A model generated the notes under the pieces. The model was given only the letters and a program-made list of their open reading frames with translations, was not told the DNA's origin and did no database searches. Made by a program: the position numbers and the translations under genes. 64,000 nt of DNA from an uncultured Clostridia bacterium (lineage in GTDB: Bacteria > Bacillota > Clostridia > Oscillospirales > Ruminococcaceae), in NCBI GenBank assembly GCA_944388075.1, contig CALXHI010000022.1:1-64000 (forward strand), given 5' to 3'. Below, one piece after another: positions 46,713 through 54,970 of the stretch. Positions within the stretch are counted from its first letter, which is position 1. Each line of letters begins with the position of its first letter.

Positions 46713-47903
46713 TCAAATCATGGCAATTTTAGCTTTGTAGTCGGCATTGGCAGGGCCGACTTTATCCTGTGCCAGTGTGTAAATCGAGGTGGAACGGGCT
46801 TCCAGTTCGGTACAGGCCTTGCAGATATCATTCAGTTCGGCAAGCTTGACCAGCGATGTGGCGAAAGGCAGACCACAGCCATGATCTCGTGCAGCATTGA
46901 TGATATCGCTGCCCCGTTCGCTCAGGGCAAGGATTCTTGCATAGGGCGGTGGTGTTTTGGTGTCCTCAGCGGTGATGCCAATCAGAAGATTGAGCAGCAA
47001 CCGACGCAAACGGGACATCAGATATCGTTTGCTTTTGATGGTCTGGAACATCTCCTCGAGTCCGATTGCATTCTGTGCTTCGAGAATTTTGTTTTCCAGC
47101 CCCTGTCCGCCGATTTCAGCAAGTGCCTTCAGTTCTTCCTTCGTGACTGTGCGCAGGCGGTAGAGCAGTAGCCGTTCGAGCGTTTCCATGCGGGCAATTT
47201 CGCCATGTGTCACAGCGTCCCACAGGGCTTTCTCTGAGGCATTCGGCACGAGCAGATGAATGCGGTGGAATTGGTCTTTCAGCATTGTACGAATCATCGA
47301 AGCACTGGCTTCCGAATCGGAAATGGTAGTGCTGTCATGGGGAACAGAGCGTTTGATGGTAAAGGGTTGCATGGTCGAATTCCGGTGTTGCAGCGCATTG
47401 AGGTATTCGAGCGCAAGGATGTTATTGGGTTGACTGATGAGTGCTGCCATTTCATCGCCATAGTTCTGGCGGATGAGGATTTGGGTGGCCTTGGGATAGG
47501 TGCAGCCATTTTTCATCAGGTATCCATGTTCGGGCAGAGCTTGACAGATTTTGGTTGCCTCCAATGCTTTTTGCAGTATGGCAGTATCGCCGCATTCACT
47601 GCCGAAGGATAATTCATCGACACAGTGCAGTTGGTGGAGCAGATAGACTGCTGCATCGGCAAACTGTTCGGCATTGCTCAGGCAGTAGGCAACCGGGAGT
47701 TCGATGACCAAATCCACGCCGCATTGTATGGCGGCTTTGGCACGCTCAAACTTGTTGATAATAGCGACATCGCCTCGTTGGACGAAATTGCCGCTCATGA
47801 CGGCGACAATATGGGTTGCACCATTGGCACGGGTTTGTTTGATGTGGTGCAAATGCCCATTGTGGAACGGATTGTACTCACAAATAATACCGGAAATTTT
47901 CAT
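46713..47903 (-). CDS. tmcAL: tRNA(Met) cytidine acetate ligase TmcAL
   Basis: Forms N4-acetylcytidine at the wobble position of elongator tRNA-Met, using acetate and ATP by way of acetyl-adenylate. The 396-residue protein opens KISGIICEYNPFHNGHLHHI, with the nucleotidyltransferase HxGH-type motif, and has SGNFVQRGD and the conserved helical domain behind it. The family was formerly YlbM. The ATG at 47903 follows AAGGAGGC; the open frame beyond it covers the promoter region of ackA. It is divergent from acetate kinase, which also handles acetate. Confidence 0.93.
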   Translation of the reverse strand: MKISGIICEYNPFHNGHLHHIKQTRANGATHIVAVMSGNFVQRGDVAIINKFERAKAAIQCGVDLVIELPVAYCLSNAEQFADAAVYLLHQLHCVDELSFGSECGDTAILQKALEATKICQALPEHGYLMKNGCTYPKATQILIRQNYGDEMAALISQPNNILALEYLNALQHRNSTMQPFTIKRSVPHDSTTISDSEASASMIRTMLKDQFHRIHLLVPNASEKALWDAVTHGEIARMETLERLLLYRLRTVTKEELKALAEIGGQGLENKILEAQNAIGLEEMFQTIKSKRYLMSRLRRLLLNLLIGITAEDTKTPPPYARILALSERGSDIINAARDHGCGLPFATSLVKLAELNDICKACTELEARSTSIYTLAQDKVGPANADYKAKIAMI

Positions 47904-47983
47904 TTGACTGCCTCCTTTTTGATTATCTTTGGGTGGAGCAATGCGAAAGCATTGCGGATCGAAAAAGAAATTGCAAAAACTAC

Positions 47984-48012
47984 TTGAATGTTTTGCAGAT
48001 TTCGTGTATAAT
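47984..48012 (+). promoter_or_regulatory. Promoter of ackA
   Basis: TTGAAT and TATAAT with a 17-nt spacer, 74 nt upstream of ackA. Confidence 0.7.
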
Positions 48013-48086
48013 AAAAGATACGGATGATATTCGGCAAGAAAGCCGGATATCCGACTCAAAATGGAATCTGAAAGGACGGAAGTTTT

Positions 48087-49292
48087 ATGTTGATTTTGGT
48101 CGTAAATGCGGGCAGCTCATCGCTGAAGTATCAGCTGATTGATATGAAGGACGAGAGCGTTCTGGCGAAAGGAAACTGTGATCGAATCGGAATCGATGGT
48201 CATGCGTCGCACAAAACGGCAGACGGTCGCAGCTATGAGGCAGAGTGCAATTTCCCGACCCATACCGAAGCGTTCCAAAAGCTGGTTGAGATGCTGACCA
48301 CGGGTGATGCCGCTGTCATCAAGGATATGTCGGAGATTTCGGCAGTCGGTCACCGGATCGTGCAGGGTGCGGAGGTGTTTGATCGCCCGTGCTTTGTGAC
48401 GCCGGAGGTCATTGACAAGATTGATGATTTGCGAGAACTGGCACCGGTACATAATCATGCGCATGCATTGGCATTGCGTGCCTGCACAGCCGTGCTGCCG
48501 TCGGATACGCCGCAGGTGGTTGTGTTCGATACCGCATTCCACCAGACTATGCCGCCGAAGGCATATATGTACGGTCTGCCGTTCGAGGATTACGAGAAGT
48601 ATCATGTTCGCAAGTATGGTTTCCACGGTACTTCTCACCGTTTCGTATCGGCCGCACTCGCCGAGGCAATGGGCAGAGATATCAAGGATCTGAAGATCAT
48701 CTCCTGCCATCTGGGAAACGGTTCTTCGATTGCTGCAGTTGACGGCGGTAAGTGTGTGGATACTTCGATGGGCTTTACGCCGCTGGACGGTCTGCTGATG
48801 GGTACTCGCTGCGGTGCGATTGACCCGTCTGCCGTGACCTATATTGCGGAAAAGCACGGCTTTACACCGGATGAGATGAGCCAGTATATGAACAAGCAGT
48901 CCGGCTTCCTTGGTGTATCGGGTGTGTCGTCCGATAACCGTGACCTGACCGCCGCTGCGGAGCAGGGCAATGAGCGAGCAAAGCTTGCCGGCGAGATTTT
49001 TGCCTACGAGATCCAGAAATTCATTGGTTCATATGCCGCAGCGATGAACGGTTTGGATGCCGTTCTGTTCACAGGCGGTATCGGTGAAAACGCCCCGGAG
49101 GTTCGTGCAAGAGTCTGCAAGAATATGACTTATTTCGGCATTGAGATCGATGCGGCGCTTAACGAAACCGTTCGCGGCAAGCTGACCCGTCTGTCGAAGC
49201 CCGGTGCAAAGGCGGAGGTTTGGGTTGTACCGACCAATGAGGAGCTGCTTATTGCAAGAGATACGCTTGCCATGGTCACCGAACAGAAGTAA
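48087..49292 (+). CDS. ackA: Acetate kinase
   Basis: Converts acetyl phosphate and ADP to acetate and ATP, the main substrate-level ATP step of acetate fermentation. The 401-residue protein shows the ASKHA-fold elements: VLVVNAGSSSLKYQLI-type start (LILVVNAGSSSLK, 2-14), FDTAFHQTMP, KYGFHGTSHRFV, ISCHLGNGSSIAAV and FTGGIGENAPEVR. Length is normal. Phosphotransacetylase is not adjacent. It is divergent from tmcAL with 183 nt between the two starts. Confidence 0.97.
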   Translation: MLILVVNAGSSSLKYQLIDMKDESVLAKGNCDRIGIDGHASHKTADGRSYEAECNFPTHTEAFQKLVEMLTTGDAAVIKDMSEISAVGHRIVQGAEVFDRPCFVTPEVIDKIDDLRELAPVHNHAHALALRACTAVLPSDTPQVVVFDTAFHQTMPPKAYMYGLPFEDYEKYHVRKYGFHGTSHRFVSAALAEAMGRDIKDLKIISCHLGNGSSIAAVDGGKCVDTSMGFTPLDGLLMGTRCGAIDPSAVTYIAEKHGFTPDEMSQYMNKQSGFLGVSGVSSDNRDLTAAAEQGNERAKLAGEIFAYEIQKFIGSYAAAMNGLDAVLFTGGIGENAPEVRARVCKNMTYFGIEIDAALNETVRGKLTRLSKPGAKAEVWVVPTNEELLIARDTLAMVTEQK

Positions 49293-49405
49293 GCATACTC
49301 TATATCAATCATTATATCATATAACCGCCATGAAACGCAAGAGGGAGGGCATGGCAAAATTGCACGAATTTTTCCGGCGTTTTTTGGTTGAAAGGAGGAG
49401 ACGTT

Positions 49406-49813
49406 ATGCCGCAGCAGCCGACACCCGAACAGACTGCACTTTTTGCGAAGGCGTGTCAAGTCAAGGCGAATGCCTATGCCCCCTATTCGCAGTTTCATGT
49501 TGGAGCGGTGCTGCTGACCGATTCGGGCAGGGAATATACCGGCGTCAATGTTGAAAATGCGGCTTATCCGCTTGGTATCTGTGCGGAGCGCAGTGCAATT
49601 TCTGCTGCGATCACTGCCGGAGAACGGTGCTTCACAGCCATTGCCATATGCGGAGAGCGTGACACAGAGCCTTGCTTTCCCTGTGGTGCATGCCGACAGG
49701 TTTTGGCAGAACACTGTTCGTCCGATCTGGCAATCGTGTTGGCAGATGGTGTATATCGGCTGGCAGAGCTGCTGCCCTATGCGTTTGCACTGGATCCGGA
49801 GCTCCCGATTTGA
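49406..49813 (+). CDS. cdd: Cytidine deaminase
   Basis: Deaminates cytidine and deoxycytidine in pyrimidine salvage. The 135-residue protein is the short homotetrameric form with zinc ligands in the GICAERSA and PCGACRQ motifs and substrate contacts in HVGAVLL and VNVENAAYP. The ATG at 49406 follows AAAGGAGGAG; an upstream in-frame start at 49388 would place the start before the ribosome site. It has no obvious promoter or terminator in the 113 nt after ackA. The palindromic element at 49872 follows it. Confidence 0.95.
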   Translation: MPQQPTPEQTALFAKACQVKANAYAPYSQFHVGAVLLTDSGREYTGVNVENAAYPLGICAERSAISAAITAGERCFTAIAICGERDTEPCFPCGACRQVLAEHCSSDLAIVLADGVYRLAELLPYAFALDPELPI

Positions 49814-49871
49814 CGGAAAGCACAATCGACGATGAGAGATGCGGGAGATCCCTCCGACATGGGGATTTTTC

Positions 49872-50043
49872 GGCGACACCGCACAAAGATTGTGCGTCAG
49901 ATGCGCAGTCGATTTTTTCGTCAGATGAAACAAAAAGCGCAGGAAATACTTTGTGTATTTCCGAGCATTTTTGTGAAATATGGCGAAAAAAGCGCAAGCA
50001 GATGGCGTACAAAGCCATTAGGCAGTCTTTGTGCGGTGTTGCC
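49872..50043. repeat. MITE-like element with 18-bp terminal inverted repeats
   Basis: The left end GGCGACACCGCACAAAGA (49872-49889) and the right end, read inversely, GGCAACACCGCACAAAGA (50026-50043) match at 17 of 18 positions. The 136-nt interior has no gene. The same sequence recurs as a hairpin at 53064-53111 and a degraded copy at 36386. No clear target-site duplication was seen. It lies between cdd and the OppA-like gene, and an open frame that continues through it is not part of that protein. Confidence 0.7.
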
Positions 50044-50091
50044 TTTCCATATAAAACAGAACAAAAGCAAAGAGAAGGGAGAACAAAGCCT

Positions 50092-51732
50092 ATGCGGCAA
50101 TGGTGTTTGCTGCTGGTGATGGCATTGCTGCTCGTCTGCATGAGCGGCTGCCGAGATAATGAAAATACCACGAGCGGAGCCGGGCATTCGTTTGCGTATG
50201 CGTTGGTACACAATCCCGATACGCTCGATCCACAGCTTGCCGTCAACGATTCGGCAAAAACGGTACTGGCGAATCTATTTGAGGGCTTGTTTGTGATTGG
50301 GGCAGATGGCTCTGTGCAAAACGGTGTCGTCTCGTCCTATACGGTTTCGGAGGACGGATTGGTGTATACGTTTCAACTGCGGGAGGATTGCTATTGGCAT
50401 CAGGCGATTGGGGAGGATTCGGCATATGATAAGGAGGACGAAGTACGGGTGACAGCACCGGATTTTGTCTATGCGTTCCAGCGGCTATTCGATCCGACCT
50501 ATGCCTCGCCGTATCGGGAACAGTTCCGCTGTATTGCACATGCGGATGAGATTCTGCTCGGGCAGCAGGATTCGTCTATGATCGGTGTTTATGCCCGGAC
50601 GGATACGGTGTTGGAAATCACGCTTGCCTATCCGAATGCCGATTTGCCGATGCTGTTGACCTCGACGGCGGCATTGCCCTGCCATCAGGCATTTTTTGAG
50701 AGTACAAAGGGGAGATATGGTCTGGATGAGGCATCGATTATCGGCAACGGCAGCTTTTCGATGCAGCGTTGGCTCTATGACCCTTATGGGACACATAATG
50801 TCATTCAGATGGTGCGCAATCCGCTCAATCATAAGGTGCATCGGGTATCGCCTGCCGATTTGACTTTCTATATTGAAGAAAATGAGCAGGATGCCGCAAA
50901 GCTCTTTACCAATGAAAAAACCGACTGCTATGTGACAACGCAAACCGCTTTGCTCAGCCATGCCGGTGTACAGGCGCAGGGGGCATACAGCTTGACCTTG
51001 GCACTGGCGGCGAACCCCGAATCGCCCTATGCGAATTTGAATGTGCGCAAGGCAATGGCTTGGTCTCTCGACCGCACACAGCTCATACCGGAAACGGATG
51101 ATGTGCGCATTGCCTATGGCATTTTGCCGCCGGCGGTGCAGCTTCTGAACAAGAGCGTGCGAGAACTGATTGCCGACAGTGCCTATCGGAATTATGACGT
51201 AACAGCGGCAAAAACGGCGCTGCATGCGGAACTCGATGCGCTTGGCATATCGGAATTGGAGGAGGGCAGAATCCTCGTGCCGGCGGGTCTGATGGAATAT
51301 GATTTGCTGCTTGATGTGTTGGAACAATGGCATACGGTACTCGATTTGCATTTGAGCATTGATGAAGTCTCGCAGGACGCGTATGAGAAGCGTCTGGCGG
51401 CAGGGGACTATCAGCTGATTTTGCTTGGGTTAACCGGTGAAAATCGGGATGCGGCAGCGGTTTTGCAGGCATTTTGCTCGAATCCTGCGGTTTCCTGCGA
51501 GCAGGAGTCTCGGATTTATACCATGATCGAGGAAATCGCCGAAACGCAGAATCACAATGAGCGCATTGAACGCTATCGGGATGCTGAAACGAGTCTGCTT
51601 GCGGATTACTGCGTATTGCCGTTGTTTTACAAGCAGCGGTATGTGCTGAGCCGCACGGGAGTATCGGATGTGGTATTCAATCCATTCAGCGGACAGCTGC
51701 AATTCCGAGATGCGAAATATGATGAACCCTGA
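50092..51732 (+). CDS. Peptide ABC transporter substrate-binding lipoprotein (OppA-like)
   Basis: A 546-residue lipoprotein with lipobox MSGC (residues 16-19) and the SBP_bac_5 fold. Typical stretches are ALVHNPDTLDPQLA, NLFEGLFVIGADG, VTAPDFVYAFQRLFDP, IGNGSFSMQRW and, in the second lobe, NLNVRKAMAWSLDR. Such proteins bind oligopeptides on the outer surface and hand them to a membrane transporter. No permease or ATPase gene is adjacent, so it must use a system encoded elsewhere. The start at 50092 follows GAAGGGAG and excludes the upstream frame that runs through the palindromic element. Confidence 0.9.
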   Translation: MRQWCLLLVMALLLVCMSGCRDNENTTSGAGHSFAYALVHNPDTLDPQLAVNDSAKTVLANLFEGLFVIGADGSVQNGVVSSYTVSEDGLVYTFQLREDCYWHQAIGEDSAYDKEDEVRVTAPDFVYAFQRLFDPTYASPYREQFRCIAHADEILLGQQDSSMIGVYARTDTVLEITLAYPNADLPMLLTSTAALPCHQAFFESTKGRYGLDEASIIGNGSFSMQRWLYDPYGTHNVIQMVRNPLNHKVHRVSPADLTFYIEENEQDAAKLFTNEKTDCYVTTQTALLSHAGVQAQGAYSLTLALAANPESPYANLNVRKAMAWSLDRTQLIPETDDVRIAYGILPPAVQLLNKSVRELIADSAYRNYDVTAAKTALHAELDALGISELEEGRILVPAGLMEYDLLLDVLEQWHTVLDLHLSIDEVSQDAYEKRLAAGDYQLILLGLTGENRDAAAVLQAFCSNPAVSCEQESRIYTMIEEIAETQNHNERIERYRDAETSLLADYCVLPLFYKQRYVLSRTGVSDVVFNPFSGQLQFRDAKYDEP

Positions 51733-51750
51733 GCCGGAACAGGAGGGACT

Positions 51751-52515
51751 ATGAAAGCAATCACATGGAATGTCAACGGCTTGAGAGCCTGTGAAAAGAA
51801 AGGATTTTCAGACTTTTTCTATGCTATGAATGCGGATATCTTTTGCATTCAGGAAACAAAATTGCAGGAGCATCAGCTGCCGGAATTGCAATTTACGGCA
51901 GACGGCTATCATGCCTACTGGAACAGTGCGGAGAAGAAAGGCTATTCCGGTACGGCTGTGTTTGTCAAGCAAGAGCCGATTTCGGTGCAACGGGAGATGA
52001 CGACCGGCGGCGTGTCGAATGAGGGCAGAGTGCTGACGCTCGAATATCCGGACTACTATTTGGTCAATGCCTATGTACCGAATGTGCGCAGAGAACTGGA
52101 ACGCATTCCGCTGCGAATGGAGTGGGAGGATGCACTGCGTGCCCATCTGATGGCACTGGACAAGGAAAAGCCGGCGCTTTATTGCGGCGACATGAATGTT
52201 GCCCATCAGCCGATTGACCTGAAGCGTCCGAAAGCCAATGAGGGCAATGCTGGCTATACGCTTGAGGAACGAGGCAAATTCACGGAATTGTTAGCAGCCG
52301 GCTTTGTCGATGCGTTTCGTGCTTGCTATCCCGACCGCACCGATGCGTACACTTGGTGGTCTTATATGGGCCGTGCGAGGGAGAAGAATGTCGGTTGGCG
52401 AATCGACTACTGGGTACTGTCCGAACGGCTGCGGGCGAACCTGCAAGACTGCATCATTCATGCAGAGGTCTTGGGCAGCGATCACTGTCCGGTCGAATTG
52501 CAGATCAATCTTTGA
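51751..52515 (+). CDS. xth: Exodeoxyribonuclease III
   Basis: A 254-residue AP endonuclease / 3'-exonuclease of the ExoA type in base excision repair. Active-site motifs are present: TWNVNGLRACE, the metal-binding Glu in FCIQETKLQ, AYVPNV, CGDMNVAHQPIDL, and the C-terminal WRIDYWVLS and LGSDHCPVEL with the catalytic His. Length is standard. It lies 18 nt after the OppA-like gene with AGGAGGG ahead of the ATG, so read-through from there is likely. Confidence 0.96.
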   Translation: MKAITWNVNGLRACEKKGFSDFFYAMNADIFCIQETKLQEHQLPELQFTADGYHAYWNSAEKKGYSGTAVFVKQEPISVQREMTTGGVSNEGRVLTLEYPDYYLVNAYVPNVRRELERIPLRMEWEDALRAHLMALDKEKPALYCGDMNVAHQPIDLKRPKANEGNAGYTLEERGKFTELLAAGFVDAFRACYPDRTDAYTWWSYMGRAREKNVGWRIDYWVLSERLRANLQDCIIHAEVLGSDHCPVELQINL

Positions 52516-52644
52516 CGGTATACCGCATGGCTTTGCACATGAGCCAGTTACGTTTTTTACAATCTACAATCTACAATCGCTTTGAACGAAACTTCCCATA
52601 TCAATTGAAATGAAAGTTGTACCTTGTAAAATTGGAGACTAAGA

Positions 52645-53064
52645 ATGCTTGTTCTATTTGTTTGCTCGGTGTATATCATGTCATTCTTTTTGGTCTTTTT
52701 AGAAACCCATCCTACATATTCCAAAAAGAAAAGAGAAAAAATCAGCATTAAGTCGTTGTTCTTTCCGGAAAAGAACCGATATTTACAGATTCTTAACTAT
52801 GTAGAATTGCTCTATTCGCTTTTGATAATTTTATTGTATTTCATTGCGAACAAATCTCTTTTAAATAAATTCTTCGATGGTTGGCTTATTTTGATTTCTG
52901 TTGTTTTTTTGCTTTTAAAAATTGAATCTATTGAATCTGATAAAACTACAAATACTTTAATTGAAATGATAATAAACTTTATTGCGCCAATTATCCTAAT
53001 TATTTATTCAATAATAAATTTTACTACTGGTTCGATCAACGTTATAATTCGCTTTTTAGCTTAA
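52645..53064 (+). CDS. AT-rich four-helix membrane protein, probably acquired
   Basis: A 139-residue protein with four hydrophobic segments (about 2-18, 52-69, 77-91 and 108-135). I recognise no family. Base use differs sharply from all neighbours: codons are A/T-ending and the stretch has many TTT, ATT, AAT and AAA runs, a sign of transfer. Its stop TAA at 53062-53064 abuts the palindromic repeat at 53064. A weak GGAG site precedes the ATG. In 52516-52644 the only notable thing is a triple ACAATCT-like direct repeat at 52559-52578. Confidence 0.6.
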   Translation: MLVLFVCSVYIMSFFLVFLETHPTYSKKKREKISIKSLFFPEKNRYLQILNYVELLYSLLIILLYFIANKSLLNKFFDGWLILISVVFLLLKIESIESDKTTNTLIEMIINFIAPIILIIYSIINFTTGSINVIIRFLA

Positions 53065-53111
53065 GGCAGCACCGCACAAAGACAGCCCGACGGCTTTGTG
53101 CGGTGTCGCCT
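53064..53111 (+). repeat. Palindromic repeat hairpin, same family as 49872-50043
   Basis: Arms AGGCAGCACCGCACAAAG (53064-53081) and its inverse (53094-53111) match at 16 of 18 positions around a 12-nt loop. The left arm begins within the stop codon of the AT-rich gene. It may fold as a transcript hairpin and mark the edge of the acquired segment. Confidence 0.65.
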
Positions 53112-53216
53112 GAAATGATAATGCCTGCGTATGAAAATCCGCAGGCTCTTTTTGCATGGTTCTGTATTGCGCCGTATCTGCATATCATAGAACGAAACCA
53201 AATGGGAGGGATTCGT

Positions 53217-53480
53217 ATGGATGGCACACATCATGCAATTTTGGAGAACCGCAATCACTTGATGCTCAGCGGAGTGACGGACATCGAGAGCTTTGACGAC
53301 CGCACGGTGATTCTCTACACGCAATTGGGCGAGTTGACGATTCTCGGACGCAGCTTGCAAATGAATCAGATGAGTCTGGAGTCAGGAGAGGTGTCCATTG
53401 AGGGGGATATTCACGCCCTGCGATACGGGGATCGGGACAAGCAGTCCCAAAGCAATTGGCTGAACAAGCTGTTTCGGTGA
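53217..53480 (+). CDS. yabP: Sporulation protein YabP
   Basis: An 87-residue protein of the YabP/YqfC family, needed for spore coat or cortex assembly with YabQ. The core HHAILENRNHLMLSGVTDIESFDDRTVILYTQLGELTI is readable, followed by LQMNQMSLESGEVSIEGDI. The ATG at 53217 follows GGGAGGG by 6 nt. It lies 6 nt before yabQ in the conserved yabP-yabQ-divIC-yabR order. Confidence 0.85.
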   Translation: MDGTHHAILENRNHLMLSGVTDIESFDDRTVILYTQLGELTILGRSLQMNQMSLESGEVSIEGDIHALRYGDRDKQSQSNWLNKLFR

Positions 53481-53486
53481 ACGGCA

Positions 53487-53924
53487 ATGGAAACGTTTTT
53501 CACGGTTCAGGAACAGACAAAGCTGTTCCTCGGGAGCTGCTTGCTGGGATTGCCGCTCGGAATCCTGCTGGACGGATTTCGTTTTCTGCGGATGCTGTGG
53601 CCGCATCGGGGAATTGCGGTTTTTCTTGAAGATATGTGCTTTTCTGCAACGGCAATGCTGCTGCTGCAATGCTATGCGACCATGTTTGCGAGAGGTGAAT
53701 TGCGGTTATATTATGCTCTGGGCGCATTGCTCGGATTGATTTTGTACCTGATGACCATTGGAGCGGTCTGGAGCAGGATGCTGCAACGCTGTAAGGGTGC
53801 AGTACAGCGAGCTTGTAGTCGGATTTGCTGTGTTCTGTGTCGAAATTGGCAAAAAATACGGTTGAAATTTGTGGCAAATCCCAAAAAACAACGGAAGCAT
53901 GGTAAAATGCAAAAAAACACTTGA
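53487..53924 (+). CDS. yabQ: Spore cortex protein YabQ
   Basis: A 145-residue membrane protein with three predicted helices (about 14-34, 46-62 and 74-95) and a basic C-terminal tail. The LGLPLGILLDGFRFLRML start and the FLEDMCFSATAMLLL helix fit YabQ, a forespore-membrane protein needed for spore cortex. It follows yabP directly, as in Bacillus. It ends 111 nt before divIC, where a separate promoter lies. Confidence 0.85.
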   Translation: METFFTVQEQTKLFLGSCLLGLPLGILLDGFRFLRMLWPHRGIAVFLEDMCFSATAMLLLQCYATMFARGELRLYYALGALLGLILYLMTIGAVWSRMLQRCKGAVQRACSRICCVLCRNWQKIRLKFVANPKKQRKHGKMQKNT

Positions 53925-53950
53925 CTACAGGGCTGTAATTGCGGTATAAT
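53921..53950 (+). promoter_or_regulatory. Promoter of the divIC-yabR pair
   Basis: TTGACT and TATAAT with an 18-nt spacer, starting at the yabQ stop. It would let divIC be expressed in vegetative cells independent of yabPQ. Confidence 0.65.
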
Positions 53951-54035
53951 GAAATCATAGTAAAATGCCGTAATGTGGCGATGAATCAAAAAGATAGAAA
54001 TAGCGTGATTATCACAGAACGAACAGGAGACGCAT

Positions 54036-54392
54036 ATGGAACGAAATATCGGAAAACGCCGTCGTCTTCGGAATCAGCGCAGGCGGCAAAAGTTTGAAAC
54101 AGCAGTCACATTTGCTGTAATTGCAGCGTTCATCATTGGTCTTGCGTGGTATGGAGCGGTCACCGCCGTGACGCTTAACCGGAAGGAAAAGGAACGGGAT
54201 GCACTGAACGCAATGATTCGGGAAGAGAAAGCACGTAACGAGCTGCTGACCGAGTACAATAACACCAAGGACCAGAGTATTTATATGGAAAAGGCGGCGG
54301 TGGAGGACTATAACTATGCCTACCCAAATGAACGGCGCTTTTTTGACACCTCTCGGAACGGAAGCCTGCTGCCTTACGGCACGGCTGACTGA
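54036..54392 (+). CDS. divIC: Septum formation initiator DivIC
   Basis: A 118-residue bitopic membrane protein of the DivIC/FtsB family, part of the divisome. A basic N-terminus (KRRRLRNQRRRQK) precedes one membrane helix (about 25-46) and a short coiled coil (about 48-80) outside. The C-terminal YNYAYPNERRFFDT is typical of the family. CAGGAG precedes the ATG. Position between yabQ and yabR matches the Bacillus order. Confidence 0.88.
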   Translation: MERNIGKRRRLRNQRRRQKFETAVTFAVIAAFIIGLAWYGAVTAVTLNRKEKERDALNAMIREEKARNELLTEYNNTKDQSIYMEKAAVEDYNYAYPNERRFFDTSRNGSLLPYGTAD

Positions 54393-54423
54393 ATAATTGT
54401 ATGGAGAAAGAGGTTACGAACAT

Positions 54424-54870
54424 ATGCAATTGGAAATTGGACAGATCTATGAGGGCCGTGTGAAGGGCATTACCCAGTATGGTGCATTTGTTGAGGTAAC
54501 ACCACAGCCGGATGCCAAGCCCGTGACGGGCATGGTGCATATTTCGGAGATCACCAACACCTTTGTGCGGGACATTCACGATTACCTCTCCGAACAAGAT
54601 GTGGTAAAGGTGAAGGTGCTGACTGTGAATGAACAGGGCAAGATCAGCATGTCGATCAAGCAGGCAGCGGATGCACAGGACGGCAAGCCGGTTCAGCGCA
54701 AGCCTCGGGAGCAGGCGAAACCTCGTGTTTGGGAGCCAAAACGCCGTGTGCCGCAGTCCGAGATGAGCTTTGAGGATATGTTGTTGCATTTCAAGCAGTG
54801 CAGTGAAGAGAATATCTGCGACCTCAAGCGAGGAAGCGAACGCAAGGGCGGATCGAGAAGCAGAAAGTAA
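54424..54870 (+). CDS. yabR: S1 RNA-binding domain protein YabR
   Basis: A 148-residue protein with a single S1 domain at the N-terminus (LEIGQIYEGRVKGITQYGAFVEV, MVHISEITNTFV, VKVKVLTVNEQGKISMSI). The C-terminal half is basic and low-complexity (RKPREQAKPRVW, KRGSERKGGSRSRK). It probably binds RNA or ribosomes; YabR has no defined role. The ATG at 54424 follows AAAGAGG; the longer frame from 54397 lacks a site. It stands in the conserved place after divIC. Confidence 0.88.
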   Translation: MQLEIGQIYEGRVKGITQYGAFVEVTPQPDAKPVTGMVHISEITNTFVRDIHDYLSEQDVVKVKVLTVNEQGKISMSIKQAADAQDGKPVQRKPREQAKPRVWEPKRRVPQSEMSFEDMLLHFKQCSEENICDLKRGSERKGGSRSRK

Positions 54871-54970
54871 ACCGTATGGAACACAAATCGCAAGATAGAA
54901 ATAGGGAAATACGAAGCAAAGAACAGCCTGGAATCTGACACGGAAATCAAATCTACCTATTGGAGGAAGT

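Noticed and set aside
49672..50091. 140-codon N-terminal extension of the OppA-like protein
   Set aside because: It crosses cdd in another frame and the palindromic element; the signal peptide and ribosome site start at 50092.
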